A stretch of DNA of 64,000 bases, taken from the NCBI GenBank assembly GCA_963788115.1, contig CAWBFD010000004.1, positions 868,001 through 932,000 on the forward strand, given 5' to 3'. This DNA is from CAWBFD01 sp963788115 (lineage in GTDB: Bacteria > Actinomycetota > Thermoleophilia > Solirubrobacterales > 70-9). This document shows, piece after piece, positions 14,593 to 22,830 of this stretch (position 1 is its first letter; the number at the start of each line of letters is the position of its first letter). The translations under genes were made by a program, and so were the position numbers. Below the pieces are notes generated by a model. It was not told where the DNA came from. It did not search any database and saw nothing but the letters and a program-made list of their open reading frames with translations.

Positions 14593-16743
14593 ATGACGCG
14601 ACGACTCGCCCGTCTCGCCGATATCACCTACCGCCGCCGGGGTCGCGTGGTGCTGGCTTGGATAGTCGGGGCGATCCTGATCATCGGGGTGGGCTCCTCC
14701 CTGGCCGGCGAGTACAACGCCGACTACGACACGCCCGGATCGGAGTCGCAGGCAGCAGCCGACCTCACCGAGCGCGAGTTCGGCGGCTACTCAGGCCAGG
14801 AGATCTACGTCACGTGGAAGGACGAGGCCGGGGCCGACAGCCCCGCTGCGAAGCAGGGCGTGAACGCCTTCCTCAGCGATGCGGAGGGAATCGACCATAT
14901 CTCGCGGCACACGCCGATCCGCTACTCGCAGGACGGCACGATTGGGGCGACGACCCTCCCGATGACGCTCCCCGGCTGGGAGTTCCCCGATGAGGGCGGC
15001 GAGGAGCTAATCGACGCCGCGGAGGCGAACAGCACGGGCGGGCTCGAGATCGAGCTGGGGGGCGACCCGATCTACAGCGCCCAGGAGGGGCAGAGCCCCG
15101 AGTTCTACGGGTTCATCCTCGCGGCGATCGTCCTGCTGGTGGCCTTCGGCTCGGTCGTCGCCGCCGGCCTGCCGCTGGCGATGGCGCTGATCGGTCTGGG
15201 CATCTCCTCGGGCGGGCTGATCGCCCTGCTCACCAACGTCGTCGACGTACCCGACTGGGCCACGGCGGTCTCCGGCCTGATCGGGATCGGGGTCGGGATC
15301 GACTACGCGCTCCTGGTGCTGACCCGCTTCCGCGCCGCGATGGCCCATGGGAAGGACGTGCACGACGCGATCGTCGAGTCCGTGACCACCGCGGGGCGCA
15401 GCGTGATCATCGCCGGGGCAACGGTCGTGATCGCCGTCTGCGGCCTCTTCCTCACCGGCCTCACCTACATGTACGGGGTCGCGCTCTCGGCCTCGCTGGC
15501 GGTGCTGGTCGTGATGTTTGCGGCGATCAGCCTGCTGCCCGCGCTCCTCTCGTACCTGGGCCCGCGCGTCAACCGCCTCCACATCCCGTTCCTCGGTCGC
15601 ACGCTGCGCGCCGAGGGCGACTCGAATTCCCCCGCGGCGCGCTGGAGCCACACGGTTCAGCGCCGGCCATGGCCGTTTGCCCTCGGCGCCGCGGCGATCA
15701 TGCTCGCGATCGCCGCCCCGGCGCTCGGCATGCGCCTCGGCTTCCCCGACGCCGGCAACGACCCGCCCGACACGATGACCCGCAAGGCGTACGACCTGAA
15801 CAGCGAGGGCTTCGGGCCGGGCTCGAACGGCCCGATCGTGATCGCCTTCGAGCTCCCGGACAGCGGCGCCGAGTCCGACATCGACGCGCTCGGCGATCGC
15901 CTGCGCGGAGAGGACGGGGTGGCGTTCGTCGCCGACCCGGTGGTGAACGACGCCGGTACGGCGGCGATCCTGAACGTCATTCCCACGACGTCGCCCCAGG
16001 ACGAGGCCACCGAGGACCTGGTCAAGGAGCTGCGCTCCCAGGTGCTGCCGCAGGAGCTTGAGGGGAGCGGGATCACCCCCTATGTGGGCGGAATCGTCGC
16101 CGCCCTGGACGATCAGAGCGAGTACATGAAGGACCGCATGCCCCTGTTCATCGCGGGCGTGGTCGGCCTCTCGTTCCTGCTCCTGCTGGTCGCCTTCCAC
16201 TCGCCGCTGATCTCGCTCAAGGCCGCGATCATGAACCTGCTCTCGGTGAGCGCCGCCTACGGGGTGATGACCCTGTTCGCGCAGGGCGGCGGGCTCAGCA
16301 ACCTGATCGGCATCGACCACGAGGTCCCGATCGCCCCATTCATGCCCGTGATGATGTTCGCGATCCTGTTCGGCCTCTCGATGGACTACGAGGTCTTCCT
16401 GATCTCGCGGATCCGCGAGGAGTACCTGAAGGACGGCGACACCCGCCGCGCGGTTGCCGACGGCCTCGCCAAGACCGCGCGGGTGATCACCGCCGCCGCG
16501 GCGGTCATGGTGGTCGTCTTCCTCGCCTTCCTGGCGGCCCCTGACACCTTCCTGAAGCTGTTCGGGATCGGCCTCGCGACGGCGATCTTCCTCGACGCCA
16601 CCGTGGTGCGGATGGTGCTCGTCCCGGCCGTGATGCAGCTCCTCGGCGACCGCAACTGGTGGATCCCCGACTGGCTCGAGCGCACCCTGCCGCGCCTGGA
16701 CGTCGAGCCGGTCGCCGTCGGGACCGCGGAGGGCCGACCCTGA
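14593..16743 (+). CDS. MMPL/RND-superfamily transporter
   Basis: A 716-residue MMPL-family protein with twelve predicted helices in the RND layout: helix 1 (about 20-38), a periplasmic domain, helices 2-6, a central cytoplasmic region, helix 7, a second periplasmic domain and helices 8-12. The proton-relay Asp-Tyr pairs are present in both halves: GVGIDYALLVLTRFR and GLSMDYEVFLISRIREE. Family members export lipids or hydrophobic compounds in actinobacteria; the cargo cannot be told. A small GGCCCC/GGGGCC hairpin at 14507-14523 lies in its probable leader. No TetR regulator is adjacent. Confidence 0.93.
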   Translation: MTRRLARLADITYRRRGRVVLAWIVGAILIIGVGSSLAGEYNADYDTPGSESQAAADLTEREFGGYSGQEIYVTWKDEAGADSPAAKQGVNAFLSDAEGIDHISRHTPIRYSQDGTIGATTLPMTLPGWEFPDEGGEELIDAAEANSTGGLEIELGGDPIYSAQEGQSPEFYGFILAAIVLLVAFGSVVAAGLPLAMALIGLGISSGGLIALLTNVVDVPDWATAVSGLIGIGVGIDYALLVLTRFRAAMAHGKDVHDAIVESVTTAGRSVIIAGATVVIAVCGLFLTGLTYMYGVALSASLAVLVVMFAAISLLPALLSYLGPRVNRLHIPFLGRTLRAEGDSNSPAARWSHTVQRRPWPFALGAAAIMLAIAAPALGMRLGFPDAGNDPPDTMTRKAYDLNSEGFGPGSNGPIVIAFELPDSGAESDIDALGDRLRGEDGVAFVADPVVNDAGTAAILNVIPTTSPQDEATEDLVKELRSQVLPQELEGSGITPYVGGIVAALDDQSEYMKDRMPLFIAGVVGLSFLLLLVAFHSPLISLKAAIMNLLSVSAAYGVMTLFAQGGGLSNLIGIDHEVPIAPFMPVMMFAILFGLSMDYEVFLISRIREEYLKDGDTRRAVADGLAKTARVITAAAAVMVVVFLAFLAAPDTFLKLFGIGLATAIFLDATVVRMVLVPAVMQLLGDRNWWIPDWLERTLPRLDVEPVAVGTAEGRP

Positions 16744-16778
16744 GCGTGCGAGGGCCCACGTCCCCTTAGAGTTCGCCC

Positions 16779-17186
16779 GTGGAAGCTTCGCCGCCGAGGC
16801 CGCTCGAGCTCATCCTGGCTCGGAACCTGCTGTCGAGCCTGTCCACTCCGGCGTTCCTCGTGAACCAGCCCGGCGACATGATCTTCCACAACGAGGCCGC
16901 CGGCGCCCTGCTCGGCCGCAGGTTCGAGGAGACCGGGGCCATGCCTGCACGTGACTGGCTGAACGCGCACGGCCCGCTGGACGAGTCCGGCGAGCCGATT
17001 CCGATCGAGGAGCAGCCGCTGACGATCGCGCTGCGGGCCAATCGTGCCGCGTATTCCCGTCACCGGATCCGCTCGATCGGCGGCGCCGAGCACGAGGTCG
17101 AGGTCAGCGGAGTGCCGGTCATCGGCGTCGATGGGTTCCAGGGGGCAATGGTCTTCTTCTGGGTCGCCGGGGAGGGTGAGGAGTGA
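16779..17186 (+). CDS. PAS-domain protein
   Basis: A 135-residue single PAS domain (about residues 18-130): LLSSLSTPAFLVNQPGDMIFHNEAAGALLG is the canonical PAS opening, and the C-terminal beta strands (HEVEVSGVPVIGVDGFQGAMVFFW) complete the fold. There is no output domain, so it must signal by protein contact or be a sensor subunit. It starts with GTG, and its TGA overlaps the GTG of the downstream metallo-hydrolase gene by four bases, suggesting that the two products work together. Bound ligand unknown. Confidence 0.82.
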   Translation: MEASPPRPLELILARNLLSSLSTPAFLVNQPGDMIFHNEAAGALLGRRFEETGAMPARDWLNAHGPLDESGEPIPIEEQPLTIALRANRAAYSRHRIRSIGGAEHEVEVSGVPVIGVDGFQGAMVFFWVAGEGEE

Positions 17187-18055
17187 AGGTCAAGATCTGG
17201 GGCGCGCGCGGCTCCATCCCCGCGCCCGGCCCGGAGACCACTCGCTACGGCGGCAACACTTCGTGCGTACAGGTAACGCTCGCGGACGGCAGCGTCCTGG
17301 TCCTCGACGGCGGGACCGGAATTCGCAGCCTCGGGCTGGCGTTGGCGCCCAGTGAGCGGCCGCTGAACATCCTGCTGACGCACCTGCACCTCGACCACAT
17401 CCAGGGGCTGATGTTCTTCGCGCCCATGTTCAGCCCCCGCTCCAAGATCGTGATCTGGGGCCCGGCGGCCCGCGAAGCGTCCCTGGAGGACCGCATCGCC
17501 CGCTACATCTCCGCGCCGCTGTCGCCGGTCGAGGTGCGCGAGCTGCCATGCCATCCGTCGTTTCGCGAGGCCGAGACGAGCGAGTGGCGGATCGGGTCAG
17601 CCACGATCCGCGCCGCGTCCGTGACCCATCGCGGGCCGACGCTCGGGTACAGGATCGAGGCCGACGGCAGCTCCGTCTGCTACATCCCGGACCACGAACC
17701 CGGGCTCGGCACCTCGCTCGCGGACCTGGAGGAGGAGTGGATCTCTGGCCTCGACCTGGCGCGCGGGTCCTCTCTGCTGATCCACGATTGCCAGTACACC
17801 GACGACGAGTACCCCGGACACATCGGCTGGGGTCACTCGCCACTCTCGGACGCGCTCGTGCTCGGGCATCGGGCTCGGGCGGAGCGCCTCATGCTCTTCC
17901 ACCACGATCCGCTCCACAGCGACGAGTTCCTGGACGCATGCCGGACACGTGTGGTCGATCGGGTGAAGGAGCTCGGCAGGCCGCTCGGCTGGGCCGAGCT
18001 CGCCATCGAGAGGAGCGAGATCGAGGTGCCGTCCGGTGTTAGGTTGACCGCATAG
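17183..18055 (+). CDS. Metallo-beta-lactamase-fold phosphodiesterase-like hydrolase
   Basis: A 290-residue MBL-fold protein with the two-zinc signature THLHLDHIQG and further ligands in VTHRGPTLGYRIE, IPDHEP, LLIHDCQYTDDEY and LMLFHHDPLHSDE. The opening KIWGARGSIPAPGPETTRYGGNTSC is typical of the PhnP/ComA-like cyclic-phosphodiesterase branch that is often found with PAS or response-regulator domains. It is translationally coupled to the PAS gene before it. The substrate may be a cyclic nucleotide or phosphate ester; that is inference from the family. Confidence 0.9.
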   Translation: MKVKIWGARGSIPAPGPETTRYGGNTSCVQVTLADGSVLVLDGGTGIRSLGLALAPSERPLNILLTHLHLDHIQGLMFFAPMFSPRSKIVIWGPAAREASLEDRIARYISAPLSPVEVRELPCHPSFREAETSEWRIGSATIRAASVTHRGPTLGYRIEADGSSVCYIPDHEPGLGTSLADLEEEWISGLDLARGSSLLIHDCQYTDDEYPGHIGWGHSPLSDALVLGHRARAERLMLFHHDPLHSDEFLDACRTRVVDRVKELGRPLGWAELAIERSEIEVPSGVRLTA

Positions 18056-18091
18056 GAAAGACCGAGTTCATCGGACCGAAAGGGGAGTGAG

Positions 18092-18451
18092 ATGGCAGAC
18101 GAGGCGCTGTTCTTCGGGTGGGGTGATGTCGTCACGGGCCGCGAGCGCAAGGCGATCGAGGTCTTCAACGAGTCGATCGAGTACTACGGGCAGCTCCAGC
18201 AGGAGGGGAAGCTCGAGGGCTTCGAGACGTGGTTCCTCGGAGCGCACGGGGGCGATCTCGCCGGGTTCGTGCTGCTCCGCGGGGAGCGCGAGCGACTGGA
18301 CGAGATCCAGCGCAGCCCCGAGTTCGAGCGGCTGCAGACGCGAGCCGGCATGATCGTGGAGCGGACCGGCGTGGTGAACGCGTATACGGGCGACGCCCTC
18401 GCCCGCCTCATGGGCCAGTTCGAGGAGGCGGCAGCGGATCTCGGCGGCTAG
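18092..18451 (+). CDS. Conserved protein of unknown function
   Basis: A 119-residue soluble protein starting ADEALFFGWGDVVTGRERKAIEVFNE, with a good AAGGGGAG ribosome binding site. It alternates beta and amphipathic alpha segments (ETWFLGAHGGDLAGFVLLRGER; VERTGVVNAYTGDALARLMGQFEEAA), suggesting a small ferredoxin-like or dimeric alpha/beta barrel. I recognise no named family. It lies 36 bases after the MBL gene and 12 bases before the NTF2-TrmO gene, so it is probably in the same operon. Confidence 0.7.
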   Translation: MADEALFFGWGDVVTGRERKAIEVFNESIEYYGQLQQEGKLEGFETWFLGAHGGDLAGFVLLRGERERLDEIQRSPEFERLQTRAGMIVERTGVVNAYTGDALARLMGQFEEAAADLGG

Positions 18452-18463
18452 TCCCGGACGGCG

Positions 18464-19273
18464 ATGACACAGGAGGACGTCAGCTCGCTGCGGCGGATCT
18501 ACGCGGCCCTGGTGCGCTGGGACTTCCAGGGGCTCATCGACGCCGTCGCCCACGACATCGAGTGGAACCTTCCGGAGGCCGTGCCCTGGGGTGGGACCCG
18601 TCACGGTCACGACGGGCTCCAGGCGATCGCGGACATCTTCCAGGATCACGTCGACGGGTCATGGGCGGATGCCGATGACTTCCTCGATTCCGGCGACCGC
18701 GTGGTCGTGCTCGGCCGGATGAGCGGACGGGCGAGATCGACCGGGCGGGAGTTCGAGGTCCTGTTCGCCCACGTGTGGGCGATGACCGATGGGGTCCCGT
18801 CCTGGTTCCGCGGCTACTACGACACGGAGCCGATCATGGCCGCGCTCGAGACGCGTGAGCCCGTCGTGAGCCAGGCTCGGTTCGAGGTGACCCCGATCGG
18901 GACCGTCGAGTCCTCGCTGACCGATCCGGCGGCGGCGCCGAAGCAGGGCGACGAGGGAGCGCCCGACGCCTGGCTCCTGTTTCGCCCGGGCGTGCTCGAC
19001 GGCCTCCGAGACATCCACCCCGGGGACCGGGTCATCGTCCTCACCTGGCTCCATCGCGCTCGCCGCGATGTCCTGCGCGTGCATCCCCGCGACGACCCCA
19101 CCAACCCCGAGCAGGGGGTGTTCAGCACCCGCTCCGCGGATCGGCCCAATCCGATCGGCCTGCATCCTGTGGAAGTGGTCTCGGTCGACGGAGACAGGGT
19201 TCGCGTCCGAGAGCTCGAGGCCGTGGATGGAACGCCGATCGTCGACTTAAAGCCCGTGCTCGGCCCCGGGTGA
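18464..19273 (+). CDS. trmO: NTF2-like/SnoaL domain fused to TrmO methyltransferase domain
   Basis: A 269-residue two-domain protein. Residues 1-125 form an NTF2-like/SnoaL cone fold (RRIYAALVRWDFQGLIDAVAHDIEW; DSGDRVVVLGRMSGRARSTGREF). Residues 140-269 are a TrmO/YaeB (UPF0066) domain: FEVTPIGTVESSLTDPAAAPKQG, then GVFSTRSADRPNPIGLH and DGTPIVDLKP. TrmO uses S-adenosylmethionine to N6-methylate threonylcarbamoyladenosine 37 of tRNA. The frame is continuous across the junction with no stop or internal ribosome binding site, so this is a true fusion as written. The role of the NTF2 part is unknown. Confidence 0.85.
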   Translation: MTQEDVSSLRRIYAALVRWDFQGLIDAVAHDIEWNLPEAVPWGGTRHGHDGLQAIADIFQDHVDGSWADADDFLDSGDRVVVLGRMSGRARSTGREFEVLFAHVWAMTDGVPSWFRGYYDTEPIMAALETREPVVSQARFEVTPIGTVESSLTDPAAAPKQGDEGAPDAWLLFRPGVLDGLRDIHPGDRVIVLTWLHRARRDVLRVHPRDDPTNPEQGVFSTRSADRPNPIGLHPVEVVSVDGDRVRVRELEAVDGTPIVDLKPVLGPG

Positions 19274-19318
19274 GGCGCCTCAGGGCGTCGGCAGGGCGAA
19301 GAGGCCTAGGAATCGAGT

Positions 19319-19483
19319 TGCGGCGCGCCGAGCGTTGATTCGAGCTCGGAGCGAACCGCGGCCCTTGGGGGAGAGGTGCTCGCGCCCCCTTATGACATCC
19401 CGGACACCCCGCTTCGGCAGGCGGCCGTCGCCGACCCGCAGGGCGCCGCGTTCTCGATCACCGAGGTGAGGGCTGCTCCGTGA
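19319..19483 (+). pseudogene. C-terminal remnant of a VOC-family gene
   Basis: A startless frame ends with ALGGEVLAPPYDIPDTPLRQ and AAVADPQGAAFSITEVRAAP before a TGA at 19481. The pattern GG-x-V-L-xPP-x-D-x-P … ADPQGA-x-F-S is the last beta-alpha-beta unit of a glyoxalase/VOC protein, but the first two thirds of such a protein are missing. It overlaps the 3' end of the DUF5519 gene on the other strand by 26 bases. Confidence 0.55.
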
Positions 19484-19826
19484 TCGGAGCCTCGGGCAGG
19501 CCGTAGCGGGCGACCACTCGGTCGTAGTTCAGGCGCAGCAGCTCGATCACGTCGCGGACATCGTCCTCGTCGTCGATTCTGCGCGCGGCCGGTCCGGGCT
19601 TGCCGGGGAACACCGGGTGGTCGACGACGCGACCCTCCTCCCTCAGCGCCAGGCCCACCTCCTTCGGGAACGAGAAATGCGCGGCGTGGTCCCCGTGGAG
19701 GTGGCCGATCTGTCGGCGGCCCACGGTGAACCCGTACTCGCCGCGACGGCCGATGCCGGCCTCGACCCCCGGCCACGAGGTGACCTCCTCGGTGATCCGC
19801 TCGCTTGCTGTGAGTGCCTTGCTCAT
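19458..19826 (-). CDS. Luciferase-domain (DUF5519) protein, probable SoxR target
   Basis: A 122-residue protein of the DUF5519 'luciferase' domain family: VTSWPGVEAGIGRRGEYGFTVGRRQIGHLHGDHAAHFSFPKEV and GRVVDHPVFPGKPGPAARRI. The start at 19826 is chosen for the GAGGAGG six bases upstream; the in-frame ATG at 19847 has none. Biochemical function is not established to my knowledge. A SoxR-type promoter lies 40 bases upstream and points at this gene, and the soxR gene is divergent, so it should be induced by redox-cycling compounds. Confidence 0.8.
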   Translation of the reverse strand: MSKALTASERITEEVTSWPGVEAGIGRRGEYGFTVGRRQIGHLHGDHAAHFSFPKEVGLALREEGRVVDHPVFPGKPGPAARRIDDEDDVRDVIELLRLNYDRVVARYGLPEAPITEQPSPR

Positions 19827-19866
19827 CGATGCCTCCTCGGGCCTCATGGGATGGCTACCTGCCCAA

Positions 19867-19897
19867 AATCTACAAGCTCAAGTGAACTTGAAGTCAA
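19867..19897 (-). promoter_or_regulatory. SoxR-type promoter with 19-bp spacer and SoxR box
   Basis: Read on the minus strand, TTGACT (19892-19897) and TAGATT (19867-19872) are separated by exactly 19 bases, the over-long spacer diagnostic of MerR-family activated promoters. The spacer contains the palindrome TCAAGT-GA-ACTTGA (19878-19891), close to the known SoxR box CCTCAAGTTAACTTGAGG. The promoter drives the DUF5519 gene. The adjacent divergent soxR gene begins 26 bases from its edge, so SoxR may also repress itself. Confidence 0.8.
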
Positions 19898-19922
19898 GGG
19901 CGAAACGTGATTTCCTTGTTGC

Positions 19923-20375
19923 GTGGCTCTGATGACGATCGGCGAGGTCTCCAGGCGCAGCGGCGTCGCCGCATCGGCGCTCCGGTTCTACGAGGAGCGG
20001 GGACTGATCACATCGGAGCGGGCCGGCTCGGGTCACCGTCGCTATCCCCGCCCGGTGTTGCGGCGGATCGCGTTCATCGTCTTCGCGCAACGGATCGGGT
20101 TGACCCTCGATGAGATCGGGGGCGAGCTCGCCAAGCTTCCCCCGGATCGGGCGCCGACCCGTCGCGACTGGTCGCGCCTGTCCAGCAAGTGGACGGCGAG
20201 GATCGATCAGCGAATCGCCGAGCTGGAACGGCTGCGGACCGGCCTTACGGAGTGCATCGGGTGCGGCTGCCTCTCGCTCGACCGCTGCCGCCTGGCGAAC
20301 CCGGACGATCGGGCCGCCGGGCTCGGACCGGGTCCGCGCTACTGGATCGGCGACCGTCCGCTCGGCCGCACCTGA
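19923..20375 (+). CDS. soxR: SoxR redox-sensing MerR-family regulator
   Basis: A 150-residue MerR-family protein. The winged helix-turn-helix (TIGEVSRRSGVAASALRFYEERGLI) is at residues 5-29, a dimerisation helix spans about 85-108, and the [2Fe-2S] cluster motif CIGCGCLSLDRC supplies Cys111, Cys114, Cys116 and Cys122 with the exact CX2CXCX5C spacing of SoxR. Oxidation of the cluster switches SoxR into an activator. It starts with GTG at 19923; the ATG at 19932 is an alternative. It is divergent from the DUF5519 gene, whose promoter carries a SoxR box. In actinobacteria SoxR responds mainly to redox-active small molecules. Confidence 0.95.
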   Translation: MALMTIGEVSRRSGVAASALRFYEERGLITSERAGSGHRRYPRPVLRRIAFIVFAQRIGLTLDEIGGELAKLPPDRAPTRRDWSRLSSKWTARIDQRIAELERLRTGLTECIGCGCLSLDRCRLANPDDRAAGLGPGPRYWIGDRPLGRT

Positions 20376-20447
20376 CTATTGTGGTGTCCGTCGGGGCGCC
20401 CGGATGCGCCACGGCCGGACTGGGGACAGCGGGAGTAGGAGGAGAGC

Positions 20448-21827
20448 ATGAGGCTTGGGACGGCGTTGGTGGCCGCGGCAGTCGGATTGATCCTCGGCGC
20501 GGCCGCGTCGTCGGCGACGGCTGCCGTCGAGTTCACGCGGATGGACGGGTTCAACGCCGCCGGGACGCCCAACAACCTTGATCGCGTCGGCGTCCTGAAG
20601 GTCGGCCCGAGGACGGCCAGGAACGTGCTGATCCTCAACCCGGGGACGTCGGCGAGCGCCGCGTACTTCCGACCGGTGGCCAGCTGGGTCGCCAATCAGG
20701 CGAAGGGCTGGCAGGTGTGGGCCGTGGAGCGACGCGAGAACCTGCTCGAGGACCAGTCGGTGTTCAACCAGGCGAAGGCCGGCGCGGCGACGCCTCAGGA
20801 GGCATTCGACTACTACCTCCGCTGGCTCGTCGACCCGAACATCACCGAGCACTTCGAGCCGATCCCCGACGCGGACGTCGCGTTCGCCCGACAGTGGGGC
20901 ATGCGGGTCGAGATCGGCGACCTGCACCGGGTGGTCGAGAGGGCGAGGAGGCTCGGTGGCGAGGTCGTGCTCGGCGGCCACTCGCTCGGCGGCTCGATCA
21001 CCACCGCCTATGCCACCTGGGACTTCAACGGCAAGGCCGGGGCCAGAGGGATCTCCGGCCTGGTCTACATCGACGGTGGCTCGAACCCGACCCCGATCAC
21101 TCCGCAGGAGGCGACCTCGCGGCTCGAGGCGCTCCGGAACGGCTCGCCCTGGCTCGTGTTCGGCGGCATCCCGAGCCCGTTCACGGGCCTGTTCAACACG
21201 GGCGGATCGCTGGCGGCGCTCATGGATCCGGACGGGCCCTCCCTGGGACAGCAGTTCCCGCTGCTCCCGGCGAACCTGAGCCCGCCGTGCCCCGCCACCA
21301 ACCTGGCCCAGTACGGGTTCGCGCTCGACTCGGAGACCTCGCCGGCGGGCCTGATCGCGGCCCAGGCGCACCTCGGCCAGCTCGATCAGAGCACCGAGCC
21401 CTGCGCCTGGGACCAGGCGGGGGAGATCACTCCGATCAAGCGGTACGCGCAGATGTTCGCCGGCGCAGGGCTCAGGGGGCTCGACGGCACCGCCTGGTAC
21501 CACCCGCTGCGGTTGACGATCGACTCCGGGGCGGTCGCGGCCGGCAACAGGAACCCGGCGCAGGGGATCCTGGGCGTCCGAGCCATCCACGGCGGCGACC
21601 TGCCGAGGAAGCTACGGATCTACGCGTTCGGCGCGGCCCTGGGAGGAGGGGGCGTGCTCGATGCGGCCAGTGTGCTCGCGGAGCAATCGAGGATTCCCCG
21701 CCGGAACCTGACGCTGGTCGACCGGCAGCCGACCTACTCCCACAACGATCCCAACTCCGCGTTCCCGGACAACGACTTCGTCGAGCGGCTCGTGCCGTTC
21801 CTCAACCGGATCAAACGAGCCGGCTGA
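20448..21827 (+). CDS. Secreted alpha/beta hydrolase
   Basis: A 459-residue exported protein with a signal peptide (RLGTALVAAAVGLILGAAASSATA). The alpha/beta hydrolase core shows the nucleophile elbow GGHSLGGSITTAYA near residue 184, an oxyanion-type loop (LILNPGTSASAAYFRPVA) and a probable catalytic His in QPTYSHNDPNSAFPDNDF near the C-terminus. It resembles secreted lipases/esterases or peptidases of the fold rather than a named family. AGGAGGAG precedes the ATG. It stands alone between soxR and the convergent sixA-like gene; its substrate is unknown. Confidence 0.82.
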   Translation: MRLGTALVAAAVGLILGAAASSATAAVEFTRMDGFNAAGTPNNLDRVGVLKVGPRTARNVLILNPGTSASAAYFRPVASWVANQAKGWQVWAVERRENLLEDQSVFNQAKAGAATPQEAFDYYLRWLVDPNITEHFEPIPDADVAFARQWGMRVEIGDLHRVVERARRLGGEVVLGGHSLGGSITTAYATWDFNGKAGARGISGLVYIDGGSNPTPITPQEATSRLEALRNGSPWLVFGGIPSPFTGLFNTGGSLAALMDPDGPSLGQQFPLLPANLSPPCPATNLAQYGFALDSETSPAGLIAAQAHLGQLDQSTEPCAWDQAGEITPIKRYAQMFAGAGLRGLDGTAWYHPLRLTIDSGAVAAGNRNPAQGILGVRAIHGGDLPRKLRIYAFGAALGGGGVLDAASVLAEQSRIPRRNLTLVDRQPTYSHNDPNSAFPDNDFVERLVPFLNRIKRAG

Positions 21828-21873
21828 GCCCGCGCGACCTGGCGCCCGCACCCCGGGTCGGTCGGTGAGCGGG

Positions 21874-22383
21874 TCACTGTTCGAGCTCCCGCGGCCGGAC
21901 GAACGCGACCGCTGAGCCGGCGCCGGGGGCAAGCTCGTGCCAGGGCCCATCGAACTCGAGCGTGGCCAGCGCCCCCGTCGGGAACTTCTCCTGCATCAAG
22001 CCCACCACGGTGCCGCGACCGGCGAGGGCCAGGCCCAGATCCTGGATCGCGGGGTTGTGGCCGATCAGCATCACCGACCCGACGTCGTCCGGGAGCCCCC
22101 TCAACAGGTCGAGCAGGTCCGTGGCGTCCGCCCGGTAGAGCTCACGCTCGATCCGGACCTCGGGCTTGGCTCCCATGGCCGGGGCGATCCGATCCAGCGT
22201 CTCCCGCGTGCGCCGGGCGGACGAGCACAGGATGAGCGCCGGCCTGATCCGCTCGCGTCCAAGGTGCTCGGCGATCAGCTTCGAGGCGCGGCGCCCACGC
22301 TTGGCGAGGGGTCGGTCGTGGTCGGAGAGCTCGGGATCGTCCCAGCTCGACTTCGCATGGCGCAGCAGATAGAGGCGCTTCAC
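21874..22383 (-). CDS. SixA-like histidine phosphatase
   Basis: A 169-residue member of the histidine phosphatase (phosphoglycerate mutase-like) superfamily, SixA branch. The phospho-accepting RHAKSSWDD is at residues 8-16, followed by DHDRPLAKRGRRA, SSARRTRETL and the second catalytic His in VMLIGHNPAI. SixA-type enzymes remove phosphate from His residues of phosphotransfer proteins or act on small phosphoesters; the target here is unknown. It is divergent from the cupin gene, with only 27 bases between the starts. Confidence 0.9.
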   Translation of the reverse strand: MKRLYLLRHAKSSWDDPELSDHDRPLAKRGRRASKLIAEHLGRERIRPALILCSSARRTRETLDRIAPAMGAKPEVRIERELYRADATDLLDLLRGLPDDVGSVMLIGHNPAIQDLGLALAGRGTVVGLMQEKFPTGALATLEFDGPWHELAPGAGSAVAFVRPRELEQ

Positions 22384-22410
22384 GGCCGCCTAACTGTAGG
22401 CTCGGAACGC

Positions 22411-22797
22411 GTGAGCTACACGATCAGGAATCTTCGCGAAGTCGAGGATCTCGCGGCCAAGTTCGGATACTCGGCCACTCAGGAGGCTCGATTCGCGGTC
22501 GAGGACCTCGATGCCGAGGCCACCGGCCTGTCGCTTCAGATCGTGCGGCCGGGGAAGCGCCAGGTGTTCGCCCATCGCCACGAGCAGGCCGAGGAGGTCT
22601 ACGTCGTCCTCTCCGGCGACGGCCGGGTCAAGCTCGACGACGAGATCATCGAGATCGGCCCGATGGACGCGATTCGGATCGCGCCGCCGGTCGCGCGAGC
22701 CTTCGAGGCGGGCCCGGACGGCCTCGAGCTCCTCGTGTTCGGGCCCCGTCATGCCGGCGACGCCCAGTTGATCAGGGACGAGTTCTGGGGCGACTGA
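22411..22797 (+). CDS. Cupin-domain protein
   Basis: A 128-residue single-domain cupin. Motif 1 is FAHRHEQAEEVYVVLSGDGRV with His/His/Glu ligands and motif 2 is IGPMDAIRIAPPVARAFEAGPDG. The C-terminus HAGDAQLIRDEFW is common in this subgroup. The frame is open far upstream, but similarity begins at the GTG at 22411, 27 bases from the divergent sixA-like start, so the mRNA may have almost no leader. The bound metal and substrate are unknown. Confidence 0.82.
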   Translation: MSYTIRNLREVEDLAAKFGYSATQEARFAVEDLDAEATGLSLQIVRPGKRQVFAHRHEQAEEVYVVLSGDGRVKLDDEIIEIGPMDAIRIAPPVARAFEAGPDGLELLVFGPRHAGDAQLIRDEFWGD

Positions 22798-22830
22798 TCG
22801 GTCCGACACCGTGGCTAGCGTGGTGCCACG

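Noticed and set aside
15007..16320. Long antisense frame opposite the MMPL gene
   Set aside because: His/Arg/Gly/Asp-rich sequence with no family signature; the sense strand carries an intact transporter.
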